Assembly: GCA_963556195.1 (NCBI GenBank)
Contig: OY744544.1
Location: forward strand, 50,138,325 to 50,202,324
Direction: 5' to 3'
Length of the DNA: 64,000 nucleotides
Source of the DNA: Sepiola atlantica
Lineage: Eukaryota; Mollusca; Cephalopoda; Sepiida; Sepiolidae
The notes under the pieces were generated by a model. That model made no database searches. It saw nothing but the letters and a program-made list of their open reading frames with translations, and had not been told where the DNA came from. Below, piece by piece: positions 35,271 to 47,159 of this stretch; positions within the stretch are counted from its first letter, which is position 1, and each line of letters opens with the position of its first letter. The position numbers and the translations under genes are program-made.

Positions 35271-35323
35271 AAGTAAGGGTTAGGGTTAGGGTTAAAGCAT
35301 GTCACTGCATGTGGAAGTCAGAT
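35255..35323. repeat. Telomere-like (TTAGGG)3 between short direct repeats
   Basis: AAGGGTTAGGGTTAGGGTTA at about 35275-35294 is an interstitial stretch of the metazoan telomere repeat. The flanks CATGTCACTTCGTGTCGAAGT and CATGTCACTGCATGTGGAAGT are similar direct repeats. Confidence 0.75.
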
Positions 35324-35385
35324 GGCGAAGTTTCATTGCCACCACAACCTTCGAATTCTTGACAAATCATGGTCGGTCCCCAGAC

Positions 35386-35565
35386 TTTGTTGAACTATCA
35401 TCACTGTGGCATTGCCATATCCACACTGATGCAGGTAAATCCTTGTCTTTTATCTTCTTTATGGATTTCTTTTTGTTAGAAGAAATCCATAAAGAAGATA
35501 AAAGACAAGGATTTACCTGCATCAGTGTGGATATGGCAATTTCACAGTGATGATAGTTCAACAAA
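35386..35565. repeat. Near-perfect inverted repeat with 86-bp arms
   Basis: Arms 35386-35471 and 35480-35565 enclose an 8-base loop (TTTGTTAG). They contain TTTGTTGAACTATCATCACT, GATGCAGGTAAATCC and TTTTATCTTCTTTATGG with their reverse complements. I saw about one small mismatch region near CTGTGGCATTGCC. A transcript would fold into one long hairpin. It is longer and more perfect than a usual pre-miRNA. Confidence 0.95.
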
Positions 35566-35714
35566 GGTTACTTGTATTGTGAGATACTTCTAGGGCGATC
35601 TGGCAAGTGGTAATGATGCTACAGCCCCGAAACCATGCCTACACCCGGAAGAATCATCTGATGAAAGAGTTATTGCAAGCAGTGCTGCGGTGCTAGCAAC
35701 ATCTATAGAAGAAA

Positions 35715-35718
<4 letters not shown>

Positions 35719-35767
<49 letters not shown>

Positions 35768-35802
35768 CAAATATATATATATATACAAATATATATATAC
35801 AA

Positions 35803-35852
<50 letters not shown>
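35719..35852. repeat. (AT)n with CAAATATATA interruptions
   Basis: Compound AT tract with three ACAAAT interruptions. Confidence 0.95.
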
Positions 35853-35858
<6 letters not shown>

Positions 35859-35986
35859 TTGTAAATGAGCGGTTGTTCCCAGATTATTTCCCAGAACACA
35901 CTTTAAAATACTTTAACGGAACTGAAATAAGGAGACAATTTATTAATTGATTTAATACATTTCGTTAACATATATAATCATACATA

Positions 35987-36088
<102 letters not shown>

Positions 36089-36393
36089 GTCTAAACAAGC
36101 TTTGAGTCATTTTAAACAAAAAAAAAAGAAGAAAGTAAAATGCAGTTCAAATACCCAGAGAAACTAACTAAATCCAAGATATTGCAGACTTAACATTCGT
36201 TGGAAAATTAATGAATAAAAAAATAAGTAAATACACAAAATAAAAAGGGGGGTTAAGTATCTAAGAGTGAAACAAAAACAGGAGACCTTAAGTATCTAAT
36301 ATTAACACGGGGATCATCAGCTGCTAACCATGTAACTGTTTCGGAGATTTAAAAACAGGACAGTTATAATATTCATGGGATTCCAATGGTACT
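36089..36393. repeat. Direct repeat, left copy (about 305 bp)
   Basis: It matches 36802-37101 with about 90 percent or better identity by eye. Shared landmarks include AAGCTTTGAGTCATTTTAAAC, CCAAGATATTGCAGACTTAA, GGGGGGTTAAGTATCTAAGA and GGACAGTTATAATATTCATG. Confidence 0.9.
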
Positions 36394-36468
36394 GATAAAC
36401 TACCATTTCCCCAATAATCAAGTGTCGAAATTATTCAGCTCAAAATTTCACTAATATATACATAAATA

Positions 36469-36505
<37 letters not shown>

Positions 36506-36801
36506 TAATAATATATTACCCTTAAGACTACCGTATGATATGATAATTTGCATATTAAATAACATTAATTATAACAATAATAATAAAAAAATAATAATAA
36601 TAATAAAAATAATAATACAATCTAAACACTACATCCAAGAACCATTCTGCAATATGGTAGCTAGCAATAAAATTATATAGGAATTAAAGTTGCATTAAAA
36701 ATAAATAAATAAAAAATAAAGCTTACGTACCTTTGGTACCAGAAAGGTAATTAGATAAGAGGCAGGAAACCTGGCCATACAGATCCAAATACCCAATATA
36801 T
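36394..36801. other. Spacer between the direct repeats
   Basis: About 410 bp, mostly (AAT)n-type low complexity at 36470-36615. No coding capacity. Confidence 0.7.
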
Positions 36802-37100
36802 TGTCTAAAGAAGCTTTGAGTCATTTTAAACAAAAAAAAAAGAAAAGTAAAATGCTGTTCAAATTCCCAGAGAAACTAACTAAATCCAAGATATTGCAGA
36901 CTTAACATTCGTTGGAAAATTAATGAATTAAAAAATAAGTAAATACAAAAAAAAGGGGGGTTAAGTATCTAAGAGTAAAACAAAAACAAGAGACCTTAAG
37001 CGTCTAATATTAACACGTGGATCATCAGCTGCTTACCATGTAACTGGTTCAAAAATTTAAAAACAGGACAGTTATAATATTCATGGCTCTCCAATGGTAC

Positions 37101-37101
<1 letters not shown>
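36802..37101. repeat. Direct repeat, right copy (about 300 bp)
   Basis: Pairs with 36089-36393 and ends in the same TCCAATGGTAC. The arrangement could be a local duplication or the terminal repeats of an emptied retroelement. Confidence 0.9.
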
Positions 37102-37131
<30 letters not shown>

Positions 37132-37432
37132 AAGAGAAAAAGACATGTATATATATGAATCGTATATGTGTATATGTTTAAATATATTTTAACGATAGCA
37201 TTAATAAATGTTCCCCCAATTTCAGTGTCTTTAAAGTATTTTAAAGGGGTTTTAAATATTTTAAATTTGATTTAAATTTGATCTATAGTCATTAGACATC
37301 AATCAAGCAAGAATACTTGCATATCAATTATTTCTCAAGACACCATAGTTTTCCAGAAAATTTTAGACTTTTTCTAAAATGATTATTATGTAAAATTAAG
37401 ATTTTAGAAACAATGATTTGTAGCATATTCTT

Positions 37433-37438
<6 letters not shown>
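37102..37438. other. Unassigned AT-rich sequence
   Basis: (AT)n and (GA)n runs lie at 37101-37132. No gene recognised. Confidence 0.5.

Positions 37439-37512
<74 letters not shown>
37439..37512. repeat. (TA)n microsatellite
   Basis: About 74 bp of TA. Confidence 0.95.
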
Positions 37513-37519
<7 letters not shown>

Positions 37520-37838
37520 TGAAAAGTATGTTACATATTTCAGAAACGTACCGCGGTTTCATCCAGACGGGCTGACTTTTTATATTGAAAGAAAAATGAA
37601 TTCCCAGTGAATCGTCAGTGTTCTGAATGAGGTCAAACCACGATGAGAAAAATGTTTAAGTTACTTAAATCAGGTCAATTTGTATAATAGAAGCTGAGTT
37701 CAAGCTAATGTTCATATATTTTATTTCTTTATTAATAATATATACCGAACATAGATTGTTAATATATCTCCTCACGCCAGAAACTGACAATACATTTTTC
37801 ATAAACTGAATTTACAATCTAACAAAATTTGTTTGTAA

Positions 37839-38490
37839 TCTCTCTATTAATAAAATTGTGTAATCACTTCTCGTGTACATATGTATGTAATCACTTCTCG
37901 TGTACATATGTATGTAATCACTTCTCGTGTACATATGTATGTAATCACTTCTCGTGTACACATGTATGTATGCTACTCTTCTCTACGTGATTATTCATTA
38001 ATATGTTCGATATATTTTAATCGATTATATATTGATGGTGTAGTGTTATGTAAATAGTTAAGTTAAGAAATGGCATTCACTACATTCGATTTCGGTTTCT
38101 ATCTAATGAATTCGGCTATTATAATCTATTGATAACATTAGAAAAAAACATGAATTACTTCCTAAACCTTGGAAATTAAAATTTTAAGGGAATTTAGAAG
38201 GCATTTGATTTGTTGAATAAAAAGTAGTTCTTAGCTTTGAAATACTTAGCAAATACTCATGTATTAAAATAGTAAAAGTTTTGGAAGCTATTTATATCTA
38301 ATCATTTCCTAAACATTTATATGGTTTGTATCAATTTAATGTAATTAATAATTTAATGATTATGCGATAGCGAAATAATTAAGTTTAGCATTCAAAATTA
38401 CTATTGAACCCATTATTTAGTGAAAAAAAATACATGTAAACAAAACAAATAAAAATCGAAATACTCCCGGGCAACGCCGTGTAAATATAG
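37839..38490 (+). mobile_element. Possible non-autonomous Helitron, about 650 bp
   Basis: The left end TCTCTATTAATAAAA begins with TC. Near the right end CCCGGGCAACGCCG forms the same GC hairpin as the Helitron-type terminus at 26588, followed by GTGTAAATATAG then T (CTAG degraded to ATAG). No coding sequence. Inside, TGTAATCACTTCTCGTGTAC units repeat four times at 37858-37975. The boundaries are inferred. Confidence 0.45.
37858..37975. repeat. 30-bp tandem repeat, four copies
   Basis: GTAATCACTTCTCGTGTACA followed by TATGTAT, nearly identical copies. Confidence 0.93.
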
Positions 38491-40669
38491 TTTGTACATA
38501 GTAGTTTTTTGTATATAAATAATTTATCAAGTAAAAAATATTTCAAATAAATATTTCAAATATTTGTTAAATTTATCTGATAAAATATTTAAGAGAATCT
38601 AATTTGTATATTTATATTATATATTTTGTAAGATTAATAACAAAGTTGAAATTAGACTATTGATAAAAATGATGAATACGTAAATAGGCATGATAAATAA
38701 ATAAGAGAAAATACATGGCGTGGTACACTTAAGCGATGTGTGAGCAAGGAAACAGAATGGCAAATTCAGCTCGGCTTCTTAAGCTACAGACACAAGAAGA
38801 AATAATTGTTTACGTCCCCCATATCGGTGAAAAAGCAGTCGGCATTTATCCCCTTTGCCCTTCAATACAACCATTCTTTATTCTCTTTCCAATTCTAAAA
38901 ATCAAGAAGAAAAATGGCGTCACTCAGTTTGGAATTAGTTTTCAAGAGAAGGAATAATTCAAACTCATCCCCCACTTGATGCGTCTCCGTGACTTTTCGA
39001 ACTTGTCACTTGCAACTTGTGACTTTTCCACCGACGAACATTCGTTTATTTGCGATATTAGTCGCAAGAACGATTCATTACTGTCTTCGGTATTGTACTA
39101 TCAATTAAGAAAAAAACAACAACTGCATATATCAAACGAAATATAAAACACATGAAAATAAAAAGGACACAAACAGAAGAAAACATTAAAGACGGTAATG
39201 TTGATTGATGGTCACATAAACTTTTAAACATACTTTATACTAATCGATATTTGCAATGTAGATTTACTATACACATCCAATATATTACCTTGATCTTTGC
39301 ATCCTCACATTTGCTAAATTGCTTTAATAAAACTAATCTTATGAAATATAGCTCATCCCCCATAGTGTGTGATAACTTTGTTAGCGAAAGATTCATACAA
39401 AGTCTGTGCGGTTAGTTTGATAGGACACATATTGGTCCGTGTTGTTATAAACACAAATATTTTTTTCGTTTTCTTAGATTTTCATATTTAATCTTAATCA
39501 GTATTTCATTGCTTTTCCATGAATCAAAGAACTGAGAGAACTCTTCACTATTTCATATCTACCTTTTTTCTCTCTTCTAAAACCGTTCCACGAAATTAAT
39601 AAGATACACTTCTACCCATTCAGCGAAAAAAGTAGTGCTGAAGAAATTACTAAATAACCGAAAATATATAACAACAGTTCATGTTTCGAATATACATTAA
39701 TAAAACATCATTAGGAAATGATCACTGGTATTCAGCATTATTTGCACTGTCCTAGTTTCGTTCTTCTGTTATTTTTTAGAATTGATACAAACGAAGTGTT
39801 TCAGTTTTTCAAGGTAAGCAGAAAATACTATCATGGCCGCCTCCCCGTTCGTTACTTAACCCAAAATAATCTCCTATCCGCTCACGGGCGAAATTTTTAA
39901 TTCTTTATTACAAATGTTTCAGTCACACATATTTATAATTCTATCATGGTGCTTCTCTTACGAAAAACATGTTCAAAACTAAACGAATTTTGCTGCGTTA
40001 AAAGCGGTTATCATTTGTCTGCTCCAGTCTAGCAGCGAACGGCACAGTAAACAATAAATACATTTCATTTTAAATACATTCAAAATTATAATAATACTTT
40101 TCACAATATAATAACTTTGTTCTCTAGAAATATTATATTTCCCACTGTATAAGACCGTTTGCCAAAATTGCGAACACATATGTACACTGTTATTTATACC
40201 GATTTCCGGATTTACATAATCGTGTTATCCTATTAGTTTAGACGGGCGGAAAAGTGAGAGAATTGCCGTTAACAAGTAACAAATGTGTTTTGGAATCAGC
40301 ATCCAGCCCACATCCAGCCGACAGATATATATTTCCCTCCATAGATTAGAGAAAAAAACATCCTCATCATTATGTGAAAAAGAGAAATGAGCAATTGATG
40401 ATGGGAAAACTTTGGGGAATTTTATAAAAGGCTAATGGATCGTCTACATAATTATTTGGTTTTTAGCATCTTCTGTCCATATCCAAATAGCGAAAGTATC
40501 AATCAATAAAGAACGGTAACAATTTCGAACACTGGTAAATCTAAACTTTAACTATAAAAAATGTATGAATTGAGAAAATATTCGTTCAGTAAAGAAGAAT
40601 CATTGTCTATTCTGTTTACACCGATAACTGGGGTTTGACTGAATTGCTTCCATCATAATATACAGTCAA
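38491..40669. other. Unassigned AT-rich sequence
   Basis: The frame 38736-38957 (73 codons, plus) is of moderate complexity and unrecognised. No transposon protein found. Confidence 0.35.
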
Positions 40670-41110
40670 AGGATTGGTAAGTATATAGTCCAGTCGTCTT
40701 AACATCTTTATGTAGAGTATCCAACAATCTTTGTTTTTGCGGTCCTCTTAGTATTTCCCCAGGGATCTTCATCATAAAGCTCGTTGTTGCGACAATATTG
40801 TTTCTTTCGCAGTACATATCCCGACCAGCTCATACGATTTCCCCTCATTAAATGTTTGCGCTCAGTAGATATCCCTACTGGTGCATAACGATTATAGATA
40901 TCGACCTTTCAAACATGGTCGAAGCTAGTAACACCGGAAGTCCAACGCAAAAATTTCGCTTCCATGACAAATAGTCTTTTTTCTGCTTCCTTCGCCGATA
41001 GCAACCATTCGGAGCCATACAATGCTTACTCCTGACCACAGTCAAGAAGATTTTGACTAAAGTTGATCACTAATGTAGATCGCAGATTACAATACGCAAT
41101 TTCAGTCATA
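40670..41110 (-). pseudogene. RTE-like LINE C-terminal relic
   Basis: The minus-strand translation, with frame breaks, gives YGSEWLLSAKEAEKRL, FLRWTSGVTSFDHV, ENRL-type NRMSWSGYVLRKK and a final LLDTLHKDVKTTGLY. These are the blocks that follow the RT domain in RTE/BovB-class and related LINE proteins (YGSE, RW-GH-x-R and RW-D-L). The catalytic RT motifs upstream (higher coordinates) are not recognisable. Truncated pseudogene. Confidence 0.8.
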
Positions 41111-43140
41111 TAGAATTGATTCGACCTGTAATCATTGCTGATTGTCGAACGGAGATAATTTTAAATATGTAGGAAATAATATCACAAAATATTTGTCGAA
41201 AAAACACCTTTATTATGATCGTTAAACCAAAGAAGAACTAAACGTAAGCAAAATAAGCAATTTGAAATAATATTTACTTTAATGCAACTGAATCCAGTAT
41301 TCTACTTGACGGTAGATACCGGACATTTAGCTTGAGTGTGCAAAATTTCTACTTAAGTTCTTCGTATGTTTAAGACTCCAAAGTCACTCATGTTCAGTCT
41401 TTACCGATGGATCTTAATCAAACGTTGAATCGATCCGGAGAACGCACCAGGTTGTCCGTATGGTTATGAACAAGGTGATGATACAACACAGCCAGCAAGG
41501 CATGCACATCAATAAAAACAACAAACGACTGTTGCACTTCAGGTTTATTTATTTGTATTGTTATCTCGGGTGAAAAACACTTCTGCTTATTAGTATATCG
41601 GCCATATGTCTTCGTATTCGCTTGTACCCTCAAACCTAAATACTCGATCAACCCATATATCTTCGTGGATACAAAGCGACTGCTCGTCTTAACTCAGTCA
41701 GTCAAGATTGTGTAGCTGTATTGGATGCGAGTGTGTAAAATTAGTACTTAAACGGTATTTTTCAAATAAGGTTAGATTAAGCAGAGAAATGTAAAATTCC
41801 ATTGGAAGTTAAAAATTAGTATTGAAACAATTTGTTCGAATCTGACGTTATTGAGAGGAAGCCATTCTCTTTGGCACGGGATCTGTTAGGGCTCGGATAC
41901 ATTTTTGGAAGCTATGCCTTTTCGGCGTCCTAAGTCATTCGAGAAACAGGAATCTATATCAATTCTTGTCGCTTTTAGAAAACAGGTTTTGCTTCAGCTT
42001 TTGTATCTTTGGCTTCCTTCGCCAGATGTTAATTTTTACACTTCAGTACCATACGCACACCTGCTAAAACGACCCACATTCACATTTATCATGTATGTCT
42101 TATTTTCCACATAAGCCACGTTTTTGGAAACATTATCATTATTTTACCAGAGCAGGTCGACGAACATTATTGGTAAATATGCGCTTAGTTCAATGAGTTG
42201 ACGCCAATAGCAGCTTTGGCAACGGACATTCAAATATATATTATTTTTAATACTTATATGTCGTATCTATTGTTTCATACATATCGTAGATGAGCAAAAC
42301 CCTTCGAAGTAAACCGGAAATAAATAAGTCTCCATTTACACTCCAACTCCCAGCTTCGAGCTCCAAACTATTATTAATTACTATTTATTTCTTGATTTCT
42401 AACATGGTTTAACTAAACTTGTTCTCGTTTCATCTTAGTTTGATAGGCTTACTTATATATATTTCTTATTCCCTAGGAGTTCTCATGCGAACCAATTCCA
42501 GCCAGTGATCATTCATTGGTAAAATGTTAGATATTGGGCATGGAGACGCACTAATATATGAAATGATTAGCACGAAATGGTAGGCAGACCTGAGTTTACT
42601 TGATGACTCAGAATTGAATATTGCCAGATTGTGAAAATTAACAGACAGATATGATGCCACATTGCTCAAAGAAACTGTGTGAGATAATAAAGGACAGCTC
42701 GTTTGGGACCAGCTCACCTATGGGCGTGTAAAATGGCATGGGCCGACAAAAGATGATTAAACATCGATCTCTCAGTTTGTCCCCCCTTCACTAATCAGTA
42801 ATTTGGTACGGGGATCAAGTTGAATAACTCTCCTCTATCTTCCATCATTTTTCTCAACCTAATCCATTTCAAAGTATAAATTACGAGTTTTAATTTTAGG
42901 ACAGAAAGTCTGGAACGATCCAGTAGCAACGCTTTCAAGGCATGCATATATATTGTGAAGTTTTACGTTTCTGTAAATACAACTGTAACTTAGTTTTCGT
43001 CATATTTGACACGCACCAAGAACAGGTAGTCTACCTTGAGCCGAAGTCTCCCTAGATTTCCTGTATTCTACGCTTCTAGCGGTCACCCTTAGAATCACCT
43101 TTGTGTTCTTTACACAAGACGCTTGCCATTTACTACTCAC
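41111..43140. other. Unassigned sequence
   Basis: No recognised family. The frames at 41418-41651, 41905-42114 and 42466-42717 look like chance. Confidence 0.35.
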
Positions 43141-43149
43141 TGCTCAAGC

Positions 43150-43275
43150 CTATAGATTTTGGCGAGATTTGGGTGACAATAAGCCTCTTTCGTGTGTCAG
43201 TATCCTCCGTGCTGCTGCAGTCAAGATCTAGATGCTGCTTGTCCTCCTCGGTCTTTCTAACCCTAACCCCATGCC
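43150..43275 (-). repeat. LINE 3'-tail-like repeat, copy 1
   Basis: GAGATTTGGGTGACAATAAG, then CAGTATCCTC, resembles 45555-45600 and 45685-45735. All three may be the untranslated tails of the antisense R2/R4-type LINEs upstream at 46-48 kb. Confidence 0.45.
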
Positions 43276-43489
43276 TTTTACAACTATTTTCTGTGATAAC
43301 AATCGCTGTTAGCGTAACGTTGTAACTTTTAAAAATGTCACTTGGAAGTTCTTAAAACTACTTTTCGTTCTCTTCTTACTGACGAGCTATTCGCGTACCT
43401 TAATTCGTTTAACGCGTGTGTGGATGTGTTCCTTATACGTGAGTGTGTACACTTAGATTATGTAGGTGTGTGTTTGTTCACATAAACAT

Positions 43490-44100
43490 AAAACACATCA
43501 AAATTGGCGCCAAAGAGAGAACAATGTAATATTGAGAAAAAACATGAAAACACATTAAAAAAACAAAAAACAAAAAAACAAATAAAAACAAAAAAGCAAT
43601 CACAAAACATCAACATTTGCGACAAAAGCAAAAATTGAAAAAAAATTGTCAAAAGACAGGATTTAAAAAAAATTCTTTCACCACACCCCGCAAAAAAGAA
43701 AAAAAAGTTTTTTCTACCCCCAATAAAAAATTGTTTAAACTCTCCCACCCAAAGAAATATTTTTAGTTCCCCCCCACCAAAAAAAAAATTTTCCACTTCG
43801 CCCAAATATATTTTTACTCTCCACCCCTCTAAAAAATGTTTTTGCTCTCCCCACCTAAAAAAATATTTTTAGTTCATAGAAAAAAAATCTTCCCCCACCC
43901 CACAAAAAGTGTTTTCTACTTTCCACCCTTAACCCCCCCATTTTTTTACTCTCCCCAACTAAAGAAATAGTTTTAGTTCAAAGAAATAAAAATCCTCTCC
44001 CCAAAACAATTTTTTACTCTCCCCCCGCAAAAAAAAATGTTTACTTTACACAAAGAAATATTTTTTTCAACTAAAAAAAATAAAATAAAATTTCCCCGAC
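43490..44100. repeat. A/C-rich low-complexity region
   Basis: Irregular alternation of A runs and CCCCACC/CTCTCCCC blocks with repeated AAGAAATATTTTTAGTTC. The minus-strand frame 43458-43805 is a by-product of this composition. Confidence 0.85.
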
Positions 44101-44220
44101 AAATATGTGTGTGTGTGTGTGTGCATTTGAAAAGATGGATTGTATAATATCTAAGACCTTTTTAATTATCACGTTTTGATGAGAAAATCAATATTTTAAA
44201 ATAAATTAGAAGGATTTGTG

Positions 44221-44221
<1 letters not shown>

Positions 44222-44311
<90 letters not shown>

Positions 44312-44335
44312 TGTGTGTGTATGTGTATGTGTATG
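44222..44335. repeat. (TA)n(TG)n compound microsatellite
   Basis: TA tract to about 44278, then TG tract and TATG variants. Confidence 0.95.
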
Positions 44336-45544
44336 TTTATATCACATGTGATTTATTCAAATACTGGACTTACATTTTTCTCAAATCCCCTGTCTACTCA
44401 TATTTCCAATATATTTTGTATCATCTCAGGCATTTGTTCAGCTAAAATATCCACAAATGGCACGTCCAAGGGTTCTGTGACCATAATCCATACCGGCTCT
44501 ACTTGATTACATTCTGAACCGACTCTACCTTTGCCAGGACGCTTCTTCACTCTATCGATTGGGCAGCAACGTGTTCACCACACTGGCTTTTGCAAGTTCG
44601 TTGTTAACAATCGATGCTGAGAATCACGCACCACGCCTGATCGACACTATCTGTTTACAAGTTTCTTTCCTACGTTCACTTTCCTTTCTGACCGGCCATG
44701 TACTTGGGTGGTCGGTAAAAAAGTGAACAGTCACGTACATTACACATCTATACATATGCAATAACGAAGCAAGTCGAACTGAGTAGATGGACCTCGGCTT
44801 GCAGACCCGTGCGTTTTCAAGAATTCATTTCCGGTTGATTCGTGCTGAAGCAGCTCAAATGCAGACGCGCAACCTACCAGTAAATGCACACATCCTACCA
44901 GTTTTATTATTTCAACTCATCTATTTTAGTGTTTTATTAATCTTATTGTTTTTTGGTGTTTGTTATATATTCTATTTTCATAATTTTTATAATTGAACTG
45001 GTATTTTTGGAAGTTTTATATCATCCAAAAATCTAGATATTCTATCTTATTTTCACTGTTGCTTATTTTTATTGTGATTTTTTTTAAATTGTTCATTTTG
45101 TTCTACAAACAATAAATAATGTTTTATCCATTTTTTGGTTATTCTTCTATTTTTATATTTCATATTTCGTATTATATATCTGTTATATATAATTTTTTTA
45201 TTATTTTTTTAATTTTCATTTGAAAGACTTTTGACAGATTCTAAATATTTCGGGTGGATATATGTTTTTCGATTATTTACTAATGGTTATGTACGTGTTT
45301 ATTTTCAATCTTTTACTATCGGTATCCATGATCAATTTTTCAATAGATTTATTATAAAAATACATTCATATTATTCTTTAATTCATAAACGTTATTTATC
45401 ATCAAAGAGAATAACATTTTGTTTTTTAGTGTCATTTTTCCAAAGAGTTACGTTTCGAATTAATATGACATTATTAAATTAAACATTATTAATAATTTTT
45501 ACTCAACTGGAGTCCTAACAGGAGTCATTACAGTGGAAAAAAAG
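44336..45544. other. Unassigned T-rich sequence
   Basis: The frames at 44787-44996 and 45231-45482 are T-rich and show no family features. Confidence 0.35.
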
Positions 45545-45790
45545 GTAATGTTTTCTAGAGACTAAGTGACAACAAGTCTCTTCGGATTTTCAGTACTCTC
45601 ACTTTATTTCAATCATCATCGAAGATAGCGTTCTCGCAACAGAAGTTTATCACTTAACTCACGTCGATAACAGCTAAAGTTTTATCTCGAATTTGAGTGA
45701 CTATAAGCTTACATAGTAGCAAAGTACTCTCCATGCCTTTCCAGTCGATGTCTGGATCATGCTTTCCTTTGGTTTTCTATTCTCTCAAAC
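45545..45790 (-). repeat. LINE 3'-tail-like repeats, copies 2 and 3
   Basis: TCTAGAGACTAAGTGACAAC with CAGTACTCTC, and GAATTTGAGTGACTATAAGC with AAGTACTCTCC, are diverged copies of the motif at 43150. They lie on the 3' side of the antisense LINE relic. Confidence 0.45.
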
Positions 45791-46239
45791 TCTTCAAGGC
45801 TATTTTATCTTCTTATCATGCTGATGTCTCTGCAATTATGCATGGGATCACATTATAATATCCTTCTTTATAAATTCACCCAGTTTCAGTTACCTTGGAT
45901 TCGTATTAGTTTATTCCATGTATATTTCAAGGTGTGTTTACGAAGTGCTATCCTATTTCAACTTACTGACAATGTGGGTCGATTAAAACTGTTTCTTTAT
46001 ATTTCGGCTATTTTGTTATGTTATCAATCCTCCCATCGATTCAAATTTATTATTATCTGTTTTTGTAGAATTTCCGGAACATTTTTAGAATTTCACTTAT
46101 ACTTATTTGTATTTCTGTAGTTTTTTTGTATCTTCTCTATTGCATTCGGCACTTTGGCACATTCTATGTACTATTTAATTAGCCTTTTTAACTGATGGTC
46201 AAGCGTAATCGAATATATAGCTGTTTCTTTCCTTCTTAT

Positions 46240-47060
46240 TTATTATTATGTACAGTGTTCTTGTTTGGATGTGTTAATACGTACGTATTTGCAGATCCCA
46301 GAGATGTTAATATTTTCATTGTTGAATACTGGCTCTGGTTTGTACTTGTAAGCGTATTCTGTTGAATAATGGTTATTTTCTCAACGCAGTTATGTCTATT
46401 TTTATATTCATTTTGGACATTCACTAATGATGTGGCTAACTGCTTCGTTCTTTTGTCGATGGAGTCTACATTTGCTGTTTTCCTAGGTCTTGTCCATATT
46501 GGCTAGTATGTGCTGATCGCGTTTTTTACAGCTATCAGTAGTGATCCCGTTTCTCTTGTTAAGCGTCATATATGTAGTCACGCCCGTCTCATAAAAACGT
46601 TGCGTGTTTTCCTATGTATATTTTAACGCATGTTTCTCTCTCAATGGAATTCTTTCAATATTATTTACGCTGCACTGATTTTGGTGGCAGTAATCAATTT
46701 TGTGTTATGGATTTCTGTAATCATTTTATTTAAGCGGCTCCTCTTTCCCCTTTTTGCTTGACTTCGATAATTATCAACTTCCGCATGCGTTGTGCATAGT
46801 CATTAGTTGCTTGGTTCGTAAATCTATGTTCATCAGTTATTCCTTTTATCAGTTTATAAAAGGCTCAGGATATCTTACCACGTATTCTGCTTACGCGTTT
46901 ATTGTTTTTATTCTTATTGTTTCTACTATATTGTTCTTCTCAATTATTTTCATTTTATCACGCCTTTCAGCTCTATTTATTTGATGGTGTCTGCTTCCAG
47001 AATGCCCCAATATTTATGGCTATCGCTTTCACCAAGTGCTTTCATAAACTCTCTCTTTCG
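46240..47060 (-). pseudogene. R2/R4-type LINE relic, RT end to RLE (copy B)
   Basis: Read on the minus strand, the blocks appear in the correct order. HKYWGILEADTIK lies at about 47020-46980. VVRYPEPFIN and NIDLRTKQLMTMHNA lie at 46870-46780. The zinc-finger block CRLHRQKNEAVSHIISEC (second Cys changed to His) lies at 46470-46410. YKPEPVFNNENI lies at 46345-46300. Stops and frame changes are frequent. The plus-strand frames over this interval are T-rich antisense shadows. In intact relatives the zinc finger and endonuclease bind and cut the target DNA. Confidence 0.82.
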
Positions 47061-47159
47061 TAGTCTCTGTCTTCCGTACTTCCTTGTTGTTCCTTTCTTC
47101 ACCGCTAGTAGTACATTTTTCCATTGTTTGTTTCAATTGTCTTATCTTTTTGTCTTTCC

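Noticed and set aside
36290..36330. Hammerhead-like CTGATGA on the minus strand inside the direct repeat
   Set aside because: No GAAA box or stem II at the right distance in either copy.
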